Positions 1 through 8,066 are shown, numbered from the stretch's first letter. The stretch is 64,000 nucleotides of DNA from Nonomuraea maritima (GCF_900100395.1 NZ_FNFB01000003.1:358508-422507); one strand, 5' to 3'. A program made the numbers and translations. The notes: generated by a model from the letters alone, not told the origin.

Positions 1-1030
1 CCGTCCACTCCTCGCCGAGCCCGTCGGGGGAGACGGCCAGCCAGTTGTCCGGACGGCCCGCGCTCAGCACGAGCAGGCCGCCCGGCGTCAGCAGCAGCCG
101 TGGCGCCACGCCGCGCACCACGCAGTCCATGCCAGCGAAGCGCACCTCGCGCAGCGGCGTCCAGGTGCGTCCGCCGTCGTGCGAGCGGGCCTGGTGCAGG
201 GTCGAGTACTTCGCGCCGTCGCGGCGCACCACCGCCAGCAGGCTGCCGTCGAGCGCCTGCGCGACGCTCGCCTCGGTGAACCACAGGCCGCCGGCGGGCC
301 GGGCGATCACCCCGCGCCGGTGGAAGGTCACCCCGCCGTCGTCGCTGGCGTACAGCTCGGCCTGGTACGTGCCGGTGGCGACGTACCGGGCGTATACCGT
401 GACGAGGATCGTGCCGTCGGCGAGCTGGACGGGCCTGCCGTACGCGGCGCCGCCGTTCATCAGCTCGTCAGGGGTGTGCAGGGTGGCCTCGGTACGCAGC
501 CAGCTCTCGCCGGCCCGCACCGCGGACGAGGTGAGGATGCCCAGCCGGGCGGTGTACGGGCCGGTGCGGTCCGGATAGTACTCGGTGGCGAAGTAGCGGC
601 CGTCGTGCAGTTCGACCGGCGACTCGCGCAGCGGCGTCTCGCCCGTCTCGCCGAAGGTGACGCCGCCGTCCCCGGAGATCGCCGCCCCGTTCATCAGGGT
701 GATGACCTCGTCGAGGTTGGTCGCGTAGGTCGTCATGACCTTCTGCGCCGGGACGCCTCCTGGGCCGGTCACGTCGAACACCGACACGTTCGGGAAGCCC
801 GCGAAGGCGAGCCGTTCGGACGGCGTGGGCTCGCGCCCCGGGGGCGCGGGCTGCGGCTGTATCCATCCGGGTGAGGAAGCACTGTCGATCAGGTAAGTCC
901 CGTCCGGCCCCGCGGGCCGGACGTCTTCCGACAGGACGCAGTACGGCGTCCCGGCCGGCGGGGGAACCGGTTCTGTGTCAGGCCAGGCGGTCATCGACAT
1001 GACCGTGACCACGGCTGCGGTCACCCGCAC
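1..1030 (-). CDS. Sialidase/BNR-repeat exo-glycosidase-like secreted protein, 3' end cut by window edge
   Basis: About 343 residues are visible and the frame is still open at base 1, so the C-terminus is missing. Three Asp-box motifs of the sialidase beta-propeller can be read (SGDGGVTF, SDDGGVTF, SHDGGRTW), with the spacing expected of successive blades. The GTG at 1028-1030 is chosen because GAGGGAG lies six bases upstream; an in-frame TTG at 1052-1054 would lengthen a short hydrophobic N-terminus that resembles a signal peptide (AAVVTVMSMTAW). Family knowledge suggests an extracytoplasmic glycosidase or glycan-binding propeller; the substrate cannot be read because the catalytic Arg triad and Tyr are not assignable in this fragment. 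It is transcribed away from the cassette starting at 1285. Confidence 0.75.
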   Translation of the reverse strand, partial: MRVTAAVVTVMSMTAWPDTEPVPPPAGTPYCVLSEDVRPAGPDGTYLIDSASSPGWIQPQPAPPGREPTPSERLAFAGFPNVSVFDVTGPGGVPAQKVMTTYATNLDEVITLMNGAAISGDGGVTFGETGETPLRESPVELHDGRYFATEYYPDRTGPYTARLGILTSSAVRAGESWLRTEATLHTPDELMNGGAAYGRPVQLADGTILVTVYARYVATGTYQAELYASDDGGVTFHRRGVIARPAGGLWFTEASVAQALDGSLLAVVRRDGAKYSTLHQARSHDGGRTWTPLREVRFAGMDCVVRGVAPRLLLTPGGLLVLSAGRPDNWLAVSPDGLGEEWT

Positions 1031-1176
1031 GGCTCGCTCCCTCGCGCTCGTCAACCACCAGTAACGCCGTACGGAACTCTAGATCAGCGATGTCGCGTAA
1101 CCCGGGATCAACCGGCGCGAAATCGCCAGTTCATTACCCGCCCGATCTGCCGGCCAACCGATCCATACTGGATTCG

Positions 1177-1247
1177 TTAAGTGGCAGTTGACAGATCCGC
1201 TCGCTCTGACGACCATCAGGACCGGCACCATTAAGTGTCAATTTACG
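1177..1247 (+). promoter_or_regulatory. Direct repeats and candidate promoter upstream of the 1285 cassette
   Basis: Two copies of a 17-base word, TTAAGTGGCAGTTGACA (1177-1193) and TTAAGTGTCAATTTACG (1231-1247), start 54 bases apart. The first contains a good -35 hexamer TTGACA (1188-1193), followed at 17 bases by the weak -10 GACCAT. The second carries TTGACA on the opposite strand. The repeats sit in the only sizeable gap before the five-gene cassette, so they may bind its regulator; no regulator gene is adjacent. Confidence 0.4.
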
Positions 1248-1284
1248 TACCCGACAGGACCTGCGGGTCTGGAGGTGGCCCCAG

Positions 1285-2193
1285 ATGAGCATCGAGCCAA
1301 GGGCGCCGGTAGCACCCGAGCGGGTGCTGCCCGCCCCTGTGCCCATGGCGCCGGAGACCGCCGCGCAGCAGCGGGTCGTCCGGCGGATCTGCCGCAGGGT
1401 GGCGCCGCCCGGCATCGAGGTCGGCGTCGCCGAACTGCCCCCGGGCGGCCTGCAGGTGTGGACCGACGCCCCCGCGCCGGTCGGCGGGCCCGAGCCGTGG
1501 GTGCTCCACCATCGCATGGCCCGCGAGGTGGCGCTGGTCGGCTGGCACTGCGAGGCCGACACCGACCGCCTGCTGGTGCTCGGCTGGAGCGCCGCCTGCC
1601 TGCACAACCGCGTACGCCTGCTGCAGAGCGGGCTGCGCAGGCTCGCCGACTTCGGGCCGACAGCGCAGCGCGCCGTCCAGCTCGAGGGCCGGTTCGGCGC
1701 CGACGACCTGGACGCCCTGCCCGCCGCCACGGTGGTCGCGGACGTGTGCGCCTCGATCGAGCGGCGGCTGCGCTGGCCAGGACGGCTCGCGGAGCTCGAC
1801 GGGTTCGAGCGCAGCTCGGGCCTCGCACACCTGCAACTGCTCCTCGCCCAGGTGACCGGGCTGGAGGCGAAGGTCGCGGCAGCCTGCGAGGAGCACCTCG
1901 TCATGGCGCGGGTGCTGGCGCAGGCCGTCTGCGAGCACCACGCGCGGCACCGCGACCTGCGCCGCGCCCAGCGCGAGGTGCTGGCGGAATCGCGCCGCTG
2001 GGTGCACGCCAGCTCCCTGATCCGCAGCTCGGCCACCGCACGGCCGAGCTCCGTCGGCGCCGGACGGCCCCACATGGGGCTCGCCGAACGCCGCATCGCC
2101 GCGAGCGTCATCAACCACGGCGTGCCGCGGGTGATCCCCGTGGCCGTCACCCACCAGGCCGGGACCACCGGCTTGGCGGACGGCGCCCGCTGA
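1285..2193 (+). CDS. Unrecognised 302-aa protein opening the putative biosynthetic cassette
   Basis: I do not recognise this family. Translation starts at an ATG seven bases after GGAGGTGG. The protein is Ala/Arg/Leu-rich, mostly helical in appearance, with no signal peptide or membrane segment. It has six scattered cysteines, several next to histidines (WHC, AACLHN, AVCEHHARH), which might bind metal but form no known motif. Residues about 200-260 look like a long amphipathic helix. It is the first gene of a same-strand run with an 80-aa protein, a VAO-type flavoprotein, an exporter and a flavin monooxygenase, so a biosynthetic, scaffold or regulatory role in that pathway is inferred from position only. 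Codon use matches its neighbours. Confidence 0.7.
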   Translation: MSIEPRAPVAPERVLPAPVPMAPETAAQQRVVRRICRRVAPPGIEVGVAELPPGGLQVWTDAPAPVGGPEPWVLHHRMAREVALVGWHCEADTDRLLVLGWSAACLHNRVRLLQSGLRRLADFGPTAQRAVQLEGRFGADDLDALPAATVVADVCASIERRLRWPGRLAELDGFERSSGLAHLQLLLAQVTGLEAKVAAACEEHLVMARVLAQAVCEHHARHRDLRRAQREVLAESRRWVHASSLIRSSATARPSSVGAGRPHMGLAERRIAASVINHGVPRVIPVAVTHQAGTTGLADGAR

Positions 2194-2265
2194 ACCCCAC
2201 GACCTGCTCAACGGCGAGCGGTCACCCGGAAAACCCCATCCGAGTCCGGTAGGAGAGCTCCCGTC

Positions 2266-2508
2266 ATGCGAACCCCCCCGCACCTGCCCGCCCGCCCCCG
2301 GCGCGAGCAGCGAGACACCGAGCACGTCCGGCGGCACCCGTACGGCCGGCACGAGCGCCCCGCACCCGTCGTCCCGTCCGGCTCCCGCGACTTCGCGGCC
2401 GACGTGGCCGACGTGGCCGACGTGTTCGTCGAACAGCGGCTGCTGGACATCCGCGAGATGTCCAACCAGGCCATCGGCTCGATCGACGACCTACTGCACA
2501 CCGCCTGA
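2266..2508 (+). CDS. 80-aa small protein, possible precursor or accessory peptide of the cassette
   Basis: The ATG follows GGAGAG at good spacing and the gene fits tightly between the 302-aa gene and the flavoprotein gene. Residues 1-38 are rich in Arg, Pro and His. After a PSGSR hinge near residue 38-41, residues 44-80 change to an acidic helix-like segment with an ADV repeat (VADVADVF) and end in SIDDLLHTA. This two-part charge layout is seen in RiPP precursors and also in small partner proteins. There is no Cys, no double-glycine leader cleavage motif and only one Ser (S72) near the C-terminus, so it fits no lanthipeptide, lasso or sactipeptide class. Function is unknown; the cassette context makes it worth attention. 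Confidence 0.6.
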   Translation: MRTPPHLPARPRREQRDTEHVRRHPYGRHERPAPVVPSGSRDFAADVADVADVFVEQRLLDIREMSNQAIGSIDDLLHTA

Positions 2509-2571
2509 CGTGTGCCCCGTGGCTCCCGGCCGGGAGCCGGAAGAGCGATACCGCACCCTTTGAGGAGAATC

Positions 2572-3972
2572 ATGCAGGGACTATCGCGAGTGGAGCTGAG
2601 GTCGCGTGACGTCGGTGGCCACCAGCCGCGATCCGTGGCGGGCATCGAGACGCCGCAGACCCTCGGCGAGGTACGCGCCCTCGTCCGCCAGGCAGCGGCG
2701 ACCAAGCGCCGCCTGTACCCCATCAGCACCGGCAGGAACTGGGGCATGGGCTCGGCCATGCCGGTCACCGACGACAACGTGCTCGTGGACCTCGGCGGCA
2801 TGAACCGCATCCGCAGCCTCGACCTGGAGGCCGGCTACGCCGTCATCGAGCCGGGCGTCACCCAGGCCCAGCTCGCCGCCGAGCTGCGCGACACCCCCTG
2901 GATGCTGAACGTCACCGCCTCGTGCGCCGACACCTCGGTCCTCGGCAACGCGCTCGACCGCGGCGACGGCTCCATCCGCTCCCGCGTCCACGACGTGGCC
3001 GGGCTGGAGGCCGTCCTCGCCGACGGCAGCGTCGTCACCACCGGCGGGCTCGACTCCGCGGGCCGCTACCACGGCCGGGTCGCCGGGCCCGACATGACGC
3101 AGGCGTTCGTCCAGCACAACCTGGGCATCGTCACCGCCATGGCCGTCGCGCTCATCCCGCGCCCGCAGACCATCGCGGTCGTCCACGGGCGCCTGCCGCG
3201 CGAGCAGGCCGGCACCGCGCTCGGCGCGCTCACCGGCTTCCTGCGCCGCGGCAACCCCGCCGACGGGCTGATGCGCGTACGCGAGCTGTCGCTCGTCCCC
3301 TCACACGGCGACTGGACGCTGCCGGCGGGCGTCGACCCGAGCCTGTTCACCGTCCTCGGGCCGCTCATGGGCAGCGACGCCGCGGTGGAACTCGCCGAGG
3401 AGCTGCTGCGCAAGTCGCTGGCCGGGGTCGACGGCGCCGAGGCGCTGCGCGTGGTCGACGCGGCCGAGGTCGGGCCCGACGACCCGCTCTACCCCAGGGC
3501 GCTCATGTCGCAGGGCGTCCCGACGTGCATCGGCGTCCACCACGCGCTGCGCGTCACCTCCTGCGACCAGATCGACCAGGGCCCTATGGGCTTCCTCGCG
3601 ATGCTGCCGCTCATGCCGATGGACGCCGCCAAGACCGACCAGATCATCGCCGCGCTCCAGACGGCGATCGACGCCCACACCACCGCCCTCATGGTCGAGT
3701 GGAACCTCGTCAGCGAACACATCGCCAACGGCGTCATGCAGATCTTCTTCGACCGCGGCACGCCGTTCGGCGCCCACCGCGCGCACCAGCTCCGCAACGA
3801 CGCCACCGCCCTGCTGCGCGGACACGGCTGCGCCATCTACCGCTCCGACATCGACCACGCCGCCGCCGCCGTCTGGTCCGAGACCAGCACCGCCGGCCTC
3901 GGCATGCTGCACCGGCTCAAGACGGCGCTCGACCCCGACGGCCTCATCTCGCCCGGCCGGTACGGCGCCTGA
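2572..3972 (+). CDS. FAD-binding oxidoreductase of the VAO/PCMH (4-cresol dehydrogenase-like) family
   Basis: The ATG at 2572 has GAGGAG upstream and gives 466 aa; in-frame starts further upstream give a low-complexity extension. The FAD pyrophosphate loop ISTGRNWGMG (residues 51-60) and LVDLGGMNRI (71-80) match the PCMH-type FAD domain, and the end LDPDGLISPGRYG is the classic C-terminus of 4-cresol dehydrogenase and vanillyl-alcohol oxidase relatives. Such enzymes oxidise 4-alkylphenols or related substrates by hydride transfer to FAD. The BBE-type HSY motif carrying covalent FAD is absent. It probably performs an oxidative step on the cassette product together with the monooxygenase at 5723. 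Substrate is unknown; family assignment is firm. Confidence 0.88.
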   Translation: MQGLSRVELRSRDVGGHQPRSVAGIETPQTLGEVRALVRQAAATKRRLYPISTGRNWGMGSAMPVTDDNVLVDLGGMNRIRSLDLEAGYAVIEPGVTQAQLAAELRDTPWMLNVTASCADTSVLGNALDRGDGSIRSRVHDVAGLEAVLADGSVVTTGGLDSAGRYHGRVAGPDMTQAFVQHNLGIVTAMAVALIPRPQTIAVVHGRLPREQAGTALGALTGFLRRGNPADGLMRVRELSLVPSHGDWTLPAGVDPSLFTVLGPLMGSDAAVELAEELLRKSLAGVDGAEALRVVDAAEVGPDDPLYPRALMSQGVPTCIGVHHALRVTSCDQIDQGPMGFLAMLPLMPMDAAKTDQIIAALQTAIDAHTTALMVEWNLVSEHIANGVMQIFFDRGTPFGAHRAHQLRNDATALLRGHGCAIYRSDIDHAAAAVWSETSTAGLGMLHRLKTALDPDGLISPGRYGA

Positions 3973-3981
3973 CCCCCGCTC

Positions 3982-4014
3982 GTCCCCGCACTGTCCCCGC
4001 ACTGTCCCCGCACC
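3982..4014 (+). repeat. 11-bp tandem repeat, three units
   Basis: GTCCCCGCACT is repeated head to tail at 3982, 3993 and 4004 (last unit ends in CC), just after the flavoprotein stop. It separates the flavoprotein gene from the exporter and looks like replication slippage. No function is evident. Confidence 0.7.
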
Positions 4015-4075
4015 ACCGCCGGCACGGCAGGACCGTGCCGGCGCAGACCACCGAAGCTCTCCCAGGAGGATCCAC

Positions 4076-5698
4076 GTGCGTTCGTCACCAGCGGCCGCCC
4101 GGGCGGCGGCACCGGCCGGCGTAAGCCGCCGTCACGGAGTGATGCTGCGCCTGGTCGGCGCGGGCGTCATGCTGACGGTGATGGCCGACACCACGGCCAC
4201 CACCCTGGCCGTCGGCGTGCTGCGCTACACGCCCGCCGGCGCCGGCATGCCGCTCGGTGACCTGGTCTGGCTGACCAGCGCGGCGTTCATCCCCATCGCG
4301 GCCCTGCTCGCCACGGCGGGCCGCTGGGCCGACCTGTTCGGCCGCCGCCGGGTGCTGGCGGTCGGGCTCGTGGTGTTCGTGCTGGGCGGGATCGCCACGG
4401 TCGCCGTCGACTCCTGGTCGTTCGTGCTGGCCGCGCGGGCGGTCCAGGGCGCGGGCGCCGCGGCGATGATCCCGGCCAGCCTCGGACTGCTGCTCGGCGA
4501 GCTGCCGGAGGCACAGCGGCGCGGCGCGATCGCGCTGTGGAGCTCCGCCTCCGGCCTCGGCTGCCTGCTCATGCAGGCGGGCGGCGGCTGGCTGGCCGCC
4601 ACCGTCGGCTGGCGGTCGCTGTTCGTCCCGGACGTCGTCATGGGCGTCGCCCTGCTGGTCGCCTGCGCCTGGCTGCCGCCGGGCGGGCGGGCCGCCGCCA
4701 AGGGCAAGCCGGACGTCCTCGGCGCCTGGCTGCTCGCCGCCGGGATCGCCGTGATCGTCCTCGCCATCTCCAAGGCCATGGCCTGGGGCATGGACGTGCT
4801 GTGGCTCGCGCTGGCGGCGCTCGCCCTGCTGGGCGGCGCGTTCGCGCAGGCCAGGCACCACCGGCTGCCCGCGATCGACCTCGCCCTGTGGCGGCGGCCC
4901 AAGTTCGTCTGGGGCTGGCTCGCCACCTGGGGCTTCGGCGCCCTGTCGTACGGGCTGCTCACCGTGCAGCCCCTGTACCTGCTGCACCTCGGCTACCCGA
5001 TGCTGGAGGTCGCCATGTGGCTGACCCCCACGTCGGTGGCCGTCGTCGTCACGAGCTTCGTCGCCGGACGCCTCGTCAAGCGGGTCGGCGCGTACGGGCT
5101 CATCTACGCCGGCTCCCTGCTGTGCGGGGGAGCGTGCGTGCTCGTGCTCACCCAGGTCGGACCGACCCTGCTCGGCCTGATCGCCAGCGTCGTGGTCGGC
5201 ATGGGGGTCGGGGCGCTCGCGCCCGGCACCTCCGTCGCCACCACCCTGGCCGCCCGTCCCCACCAGTACGCCTCCGCCGTCGGCGCGGCCACCATGGCCC
5301 GCATGGTCGGTGGCGCGGTCGGCGTCGCGGTCGTGTCGGTGGTGATCGACCACCCGTTCATGACCGGTCCGTCCGCCGGCCTGGCCGGAGCGCTCGCGCT
5401 GTGCGTGGCGATCTCCGTGCTGATCGGCGCGCTCGCCCTGACCAAGATCACGCGTACCCGTCCCGACCCGGACGACGTGATGGTCAAGGTGCCCCGCAAG
5501 CTGCTGCTCGAACTGCGCATGACGCTCGCCACCGTGGCGGCCGAGGCCGACGCGCTGCTGCCGGCCGAGACGCGCGCCCCTGACCCGGCCGCCGACCCTC
5601 GCCCGGCCGCCGGCTCGCCCGCCGCGACGGACCGCGTCCCGCGGCCGCGCGCGTCCGAACCCGGGCCGCTGGCCGGGATCCACGGGCACACGAACTAG
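4076..5698 (+). CDS. DHA2-type MFS drug/metabolite exporter
   Basis: The GTG start follows AGGAGG. The 540-residue protein has roughly 14 hydrophobic segments, as expected for the DHA2 branch of the major facilitator superfamily (proton-coupled multidrug or natural-product efflux). Motif A, GRWADLFGRRRV, lies at residues 82-93 after the second membrane helix. The last 70 residues are a hydrophilic Pro/Ala-rich cytoplasmic tail. Placed between two flavoenzymes in one transcription unit, it most likely exports the cassette product and may give self-resistance. Substrate specificity cannot be read from sequence. Confidence 0.9.
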   Translation: MRSSPAAARAAAPAGVSRRHGVMLRLVGAGVMLTVMADTTATTLAVGVLRYTPAGAGMPLGDLVWLTSAAFIPIAALLATAGRWADLFGRRRVLAVGLVVFVLGGIATVAVDSWSFVLAARAVQGAGAAAMIPASLGLLLGELPEAQRRGAIALWSSASGLGCLLMQAGGGWLAATVGWRSLFVPDVVMGVALLVACAWLPPGGRAAAKGKPDVLGAWLLAAGIAVIVLAISKAMAWGMDVLWLALAALALLGGAFAQARHHRLPAIDLALWRRPKFVWGWLATWGFGALSYGLLTVQPLYLLHLGYPMLEVAMWLTPTSVAVVVTSFVAGRLVKRVGAYGLIYAGSLLCGGACVLVLTQVGPTLLGLIASVVVGMGVGALAPGTSVATTLAARPHQYASAVGAATMARMVGGAVGVAVVSVVIDHPFMTGPSAGLAGALALCVAISVLIGALALTKITRTRPDPDDVMVKVPRKLLLELRMTLATVAAEADALLPAETRAPDPAADPRPAAGSPAATDRVPRPRASEPGPLAGIHGHTN

Positions 5699-5722
5699 TT
5701 CACCTTGAGAAGGGCTCTTGTC

Positions 5723-6850
5723 ATGGCAACCACATCGTGTGACGTAGCCGTAGTCGGCGCCGGGCTCGGAGGCTGCTTCCTCGCCCTGCTCCTGGCCCGC
5801 CGCGGCCGGCACGTCGTCGTCATCGAGCAGGGGCCGTCGATCCCGAGCGCGGGCGCCGACTTCCTCAAGCCCCCGGGACTGCGGGTGCTGGCCCGGCACG
5901 GGCTCGCCGACCTCGCCGGGCGCCACGGCATCAGGCGCGACACCATCCGCTACTACCACGACGGCGACCCCATCCAGGAGTGCCGCTTCCCCGACGGCGG
6001 CTTCCTCATCCAGCCCTACCGCGAGCTGGTCGAGCTCATCTACGCCTCGTGCGCGATGGAGGGCGTCGAGTTCTGGTTCGACGCCAGCGTCGACGACATC
6101 GCCACGGACGGTGACCTCGTCCAGGAGCTGACCCTCACCGACGGCCGGCGGCTGCGGCCCGGCGCGGTGGTCGGGGCCGACGGCTCCAGGTCCGTGGTCC
6201 GCGAGGTCCTCGGCGTCGACCAGGTCGTGACACCGTACGAGCGGCTGATCATGCGGGTCGCCACGGTGCCGCTCACGGCCGGGATCGCCGAGCTCAACCG
6301 GCTCTACTTCAGCTCGGAGGGCTGGCTTGCCTACCTCTACCCGCTCGACCGCGACGAGGCGCGCGTGTTCGTCGGCCTGCCGCCCGAGGACGACCGGATG
6401 ATCTTCGAGGACGGCATCCCGATCCTCATGGACCAGCTCAAGAAGTTCGTCACCGACAGCTTCGACGCCTTCGACGTGCTGGGGCCGGCCTCCTGGCAGC
6501 GGATCAAGGTCTCGTCGCTGCGGGTCGGCGCCTACCACCGGGGCAACGCCGCGCTGCTCGGCTCGGCCGCGTTCGCCTGCCACCCGATGACCGGCATGGG
6601 CATGAGCTACACGCTGCGCGACGCCGAGATCCTGGCCGACTGCGTCACCGCGGCCGCCGGCGACCAGGCGCTGCTCGACCGCCTGCTGCACCTGCGGTAC
6701 GAGACCCGCCGCGCGGACCACCTGGAGCTCATCGACTACGGCGACGCGCTCGCCGGGACGTTCCACGACCGGGCGGCCTACCTCGCGTCCTTCCGTCCTG
6801 ACCTGCACATCCACGGCGAGAGCCGCGCTGCCGCCCTGCAGCCCGCCTGA
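5723..6850 (+). CDS. Group A (PHBH-fold) FAD-dependent monooxygenase
   Basis: The ATG at 5723 follows GAGAAGGG; the protein is 375 aa. The N-terminal dinucleotide motif GAGLGG (12-17) and the second FAD/NAD(P)H motif GADGSRSVVR (151-160) define the para-hydroxybenzoate-hydroxylase fold. The third FAD motif is atypical: where GDAAH normally stands, the protein has GSAAF (280-284), followed by HPMTGMGMS instead of P-x-x-G-x-G-x-N. The Asp that usually contacts the FAD ribityl chain is therefore Ser. Halogenase motifs are absent. It is the last gene of the cassette, 24 bases after the exporter, and presumably hydroxylates or epoxidises the pathway intermediate. Confidence 0.88.
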   Translation: MATTSCDVAVVGAGLGGCFLALLLARRGRHVVVIEQGPSIPSAGADFLKPPGLRVLARHGLADLAGRHGIRRDTIRYYHDGDPIQECRFPDGGFLIQPYRELVELIYASCAMEGVEFWFDASVDDIATDGDLVQELTLTDGRRLRPGAVVGADGSRSVVREVLGVDQVVTPYERLIMRVATVPLTAGIAELNRLYFSSEGWLAYLYPLDRDEARVFVGLPPEDDRMIFEDGIPILMDQLKKFVTDSFDAFDVLGPASWQRIKVSSLRVGAYHRGNAALLGSAAFACHPMTGMGMSYTLRDAEILADCVTAAAGDQALLDRLLHLRYETRRADHLELIDYGDALAGTFHDRAAYLASFRPDLHIHGESRAAALQPA

Positions 6851-6857
6851 GGCGGGC
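6841..6857 (+). terminator. Hairpin wrapped round the monooxygenase stop codon
   Basis: GCCCGCC-TGA-GGCGGGC is a perfect 7-bp stem with the stop codon as its loop. A second pair of perfect 13-base arms follows (6870-6882 and 6948-6960, with a 65-base loop). Together they separate the cassette from the convergent 95-aa gene. There is no U-tract. Confidence 0.5.
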
Positions 6858-6972
6858 GTCCCTGACCCGCGCCCCTGCCGCCGCCCGCAGTTCACCACCC
6901 CGGCGAGGTCGTCCGGTGCCCCACGCTGTGTCCGGCCTTCAGCCCCAGGCGGCAGGGGCGTGCAGGGGACGG

Positions 6973-7260
6973 TCAGGAGGTGACGACCAGTTCCAGGCCG
7001 TTCGGGTCCTCCTCGACGTGGTGGCCGGCGTGCCGCAGGACGGCGTTCAGGGCCAGGCGGACGGCCGTGCGGACGATGCCGTACCGGGTCAGCTCCCCTG
7101 CGGTGGCGTCCCAGGCGACGACCACGCCGCGCGCGGGGTCGTGCCAGACGGACAGCCCGCCGTCGGTGGAGACCGGCGACGGACCGACGGAGAAGCCCGC
7201 GTCCGACAGCACGCTGCGGACCCGGGCTTCCAGTTCGCCGGCGCCCAAGGCAGAGTCCAT
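6973..7260 (-). CDS. Hypothetical 95-aa protein
   Basis: This is a small soluble-looking protein with no signal peptide and no recognised domain. Features visible are WHDPARGVVVAWDATAGEL near the middle and an acidic C-terminus ending GLELVVTS. A GGAGG lies rather far (about 14 bases) upstream of the ATG, so the start is uncertain. It lies 79 bases downstream of the LUD gene on the same strand and could share its transcript. Coding bias supports a real gene; function is not inferable. Confidence 0.55.
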   Translation of the reverse strand: MDSALGAGELEARVRSVLSDAGFSVGPSPVSTDGGLSVWHDPARGVVVAWDATAGELTRYGIVRTAVRLALNAVLRHAGHHVEEDPNGLELVVTS

Positions 7261-7339
7261 CCGGGCCCGCTGCCCTCCGCGCGCGGCGGATAACCTCTCG
7301 CGAAGGCCAGGTGTCGCTTGCCGTTTCGCCAGGGATCCG

Positions 7340-7966
7340 TCAGTAGCCGACGACCTGGCGGATCAGGACGATGTGCACGCGTCCCGGGAACTCCCGGCGG
7401 ATCTCCATGATCTTGTTGACGCTGCTGTGCTGCCCGTAGGCGGCCTGCGCGCGGACGTCCTCCAGCACGAGGCTGTGCTGGTGGATCCGGTCGTGGGCGT
7501 CCTGCAGCGTCGGGACGATCTTCTGTGCGCCCACCACGAAGACGACGTGGGCGGCGCCCCAAGCGTACGAGGCGAGCTGGCTGCCGGAGGCCGACGCGAT
7601 GAGCAGCGCCCCGTCGTGGGTGACGGCGTGCACGCTGCCCAGGGCGTAGTCGGGCTGCCCGGCGATCGCCTTCATCTCCTGCAGCTGGGTCTGGTAGTCG
7701 AGGGCGTTCATCCGGTTGCGCGCCGAGTCGTACGGACCGCCGGCGTTGATGGCGTCCTCGATGCCGGTCTCCTTCAGCGTCACCGAGGTGTTCGTCATCA
7801 CCGACGAGCCGTCAGGGATGCGCGCCAGCGTCGCCCGCCGGGCGGCGTCGAGGTCGTCGACGACCTCGACGGTGAACCCGTTGCCCTCCAGCGCGGTCAC
7901 GGTGGCCGCGAGCGCCGCGTCGTCGGGCAGCGTGGTGAAGCGCTCGGAGGCGTCGATCGTCGTCAT
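7340..7966 (-). CDS. LUD-domain protein (LutC/YkgG-like)
   Basis: The 208-aa protein matches the LUD fold found in lactate-utilisation protein C: NGFTVEVVDDLDAAR, then GSSVMTNTSVTLKETGI, and the conserved core GSVHAVTHDGALLIASASGSQ with WGAAHVVFVVGAQKIV. The lutA and lutB partners are not adjacent, so this is a stand-alone member, a type often found under a TetR repressor. It is divergent from the TetR gene at 8067, with inverted repeats between them, which suggests repression by that regulator. Substrate (an organic acid or carbohydrate acid) is unknown. Confidence 0.85.
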   Translation of the reverse strand: MTTIDASERFTTLPDDAALAATVTALEGNGFTVEVVDDLDAARRATLARIPDGSSVMTNTSVTLKETGIEDAINAGGPYDSARNRMNALDYQTQLQEMKAIAGQPDYALGSVHAVTHDGALLIASASGSQLASYAWGAAHVVFVVGAQKIVPTLQDAHDRIHQHSLVLEDVRAQAAYGQHSSVNKIMEIRREFPGRVHIVLIRQVVGY

Positions 7967-8000
7967 GGGCTTGCTCCTTGTTTCTCGGTCTGTTGGGCAT

Positions 8001-8040
8001 GTTCGCCGTGGCGAACGTGGAAACGGACTTTACCCCGTTT
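8001..8040. promoter_or_regulatory. Two inverted repeats in the LUD/TetR divergent promoter
   Basis: GTTCGC-CGTG-GCGAAC (8001-8016) is a perfect 6-bp inverted repeat, and AAACGG (8021-8026) with CCGTTT (8035-8040) forms a second one. Both lie in the 100-base gap between the divergent genes starting at 7966 and 8067. They are the obvious candidate operators for the TetR protein, acting on both promoters. Confidence 0.55.
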
Positions 8041-8066
8041 ATCTGGACGCCGTTAGGGTGGGGTGC

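Noticed and set aside
2266..2508. Assigning the small protein to lanthipeptides, lasso peptides or sactipeptides
   Set aside because: No Cys, no leader cleavage motif, and no LanB/C/M, lasso cyclase or radical SAM gene nearby.
4085..6898. 937-residue open frame on the minus strand opposite the exporter and monooxygenase
   Set aside because: Low-complexity Arg/Gly/Gln-rich translation with no ribosome site, mirroring real genes on the other strand; an effect of high GC content.
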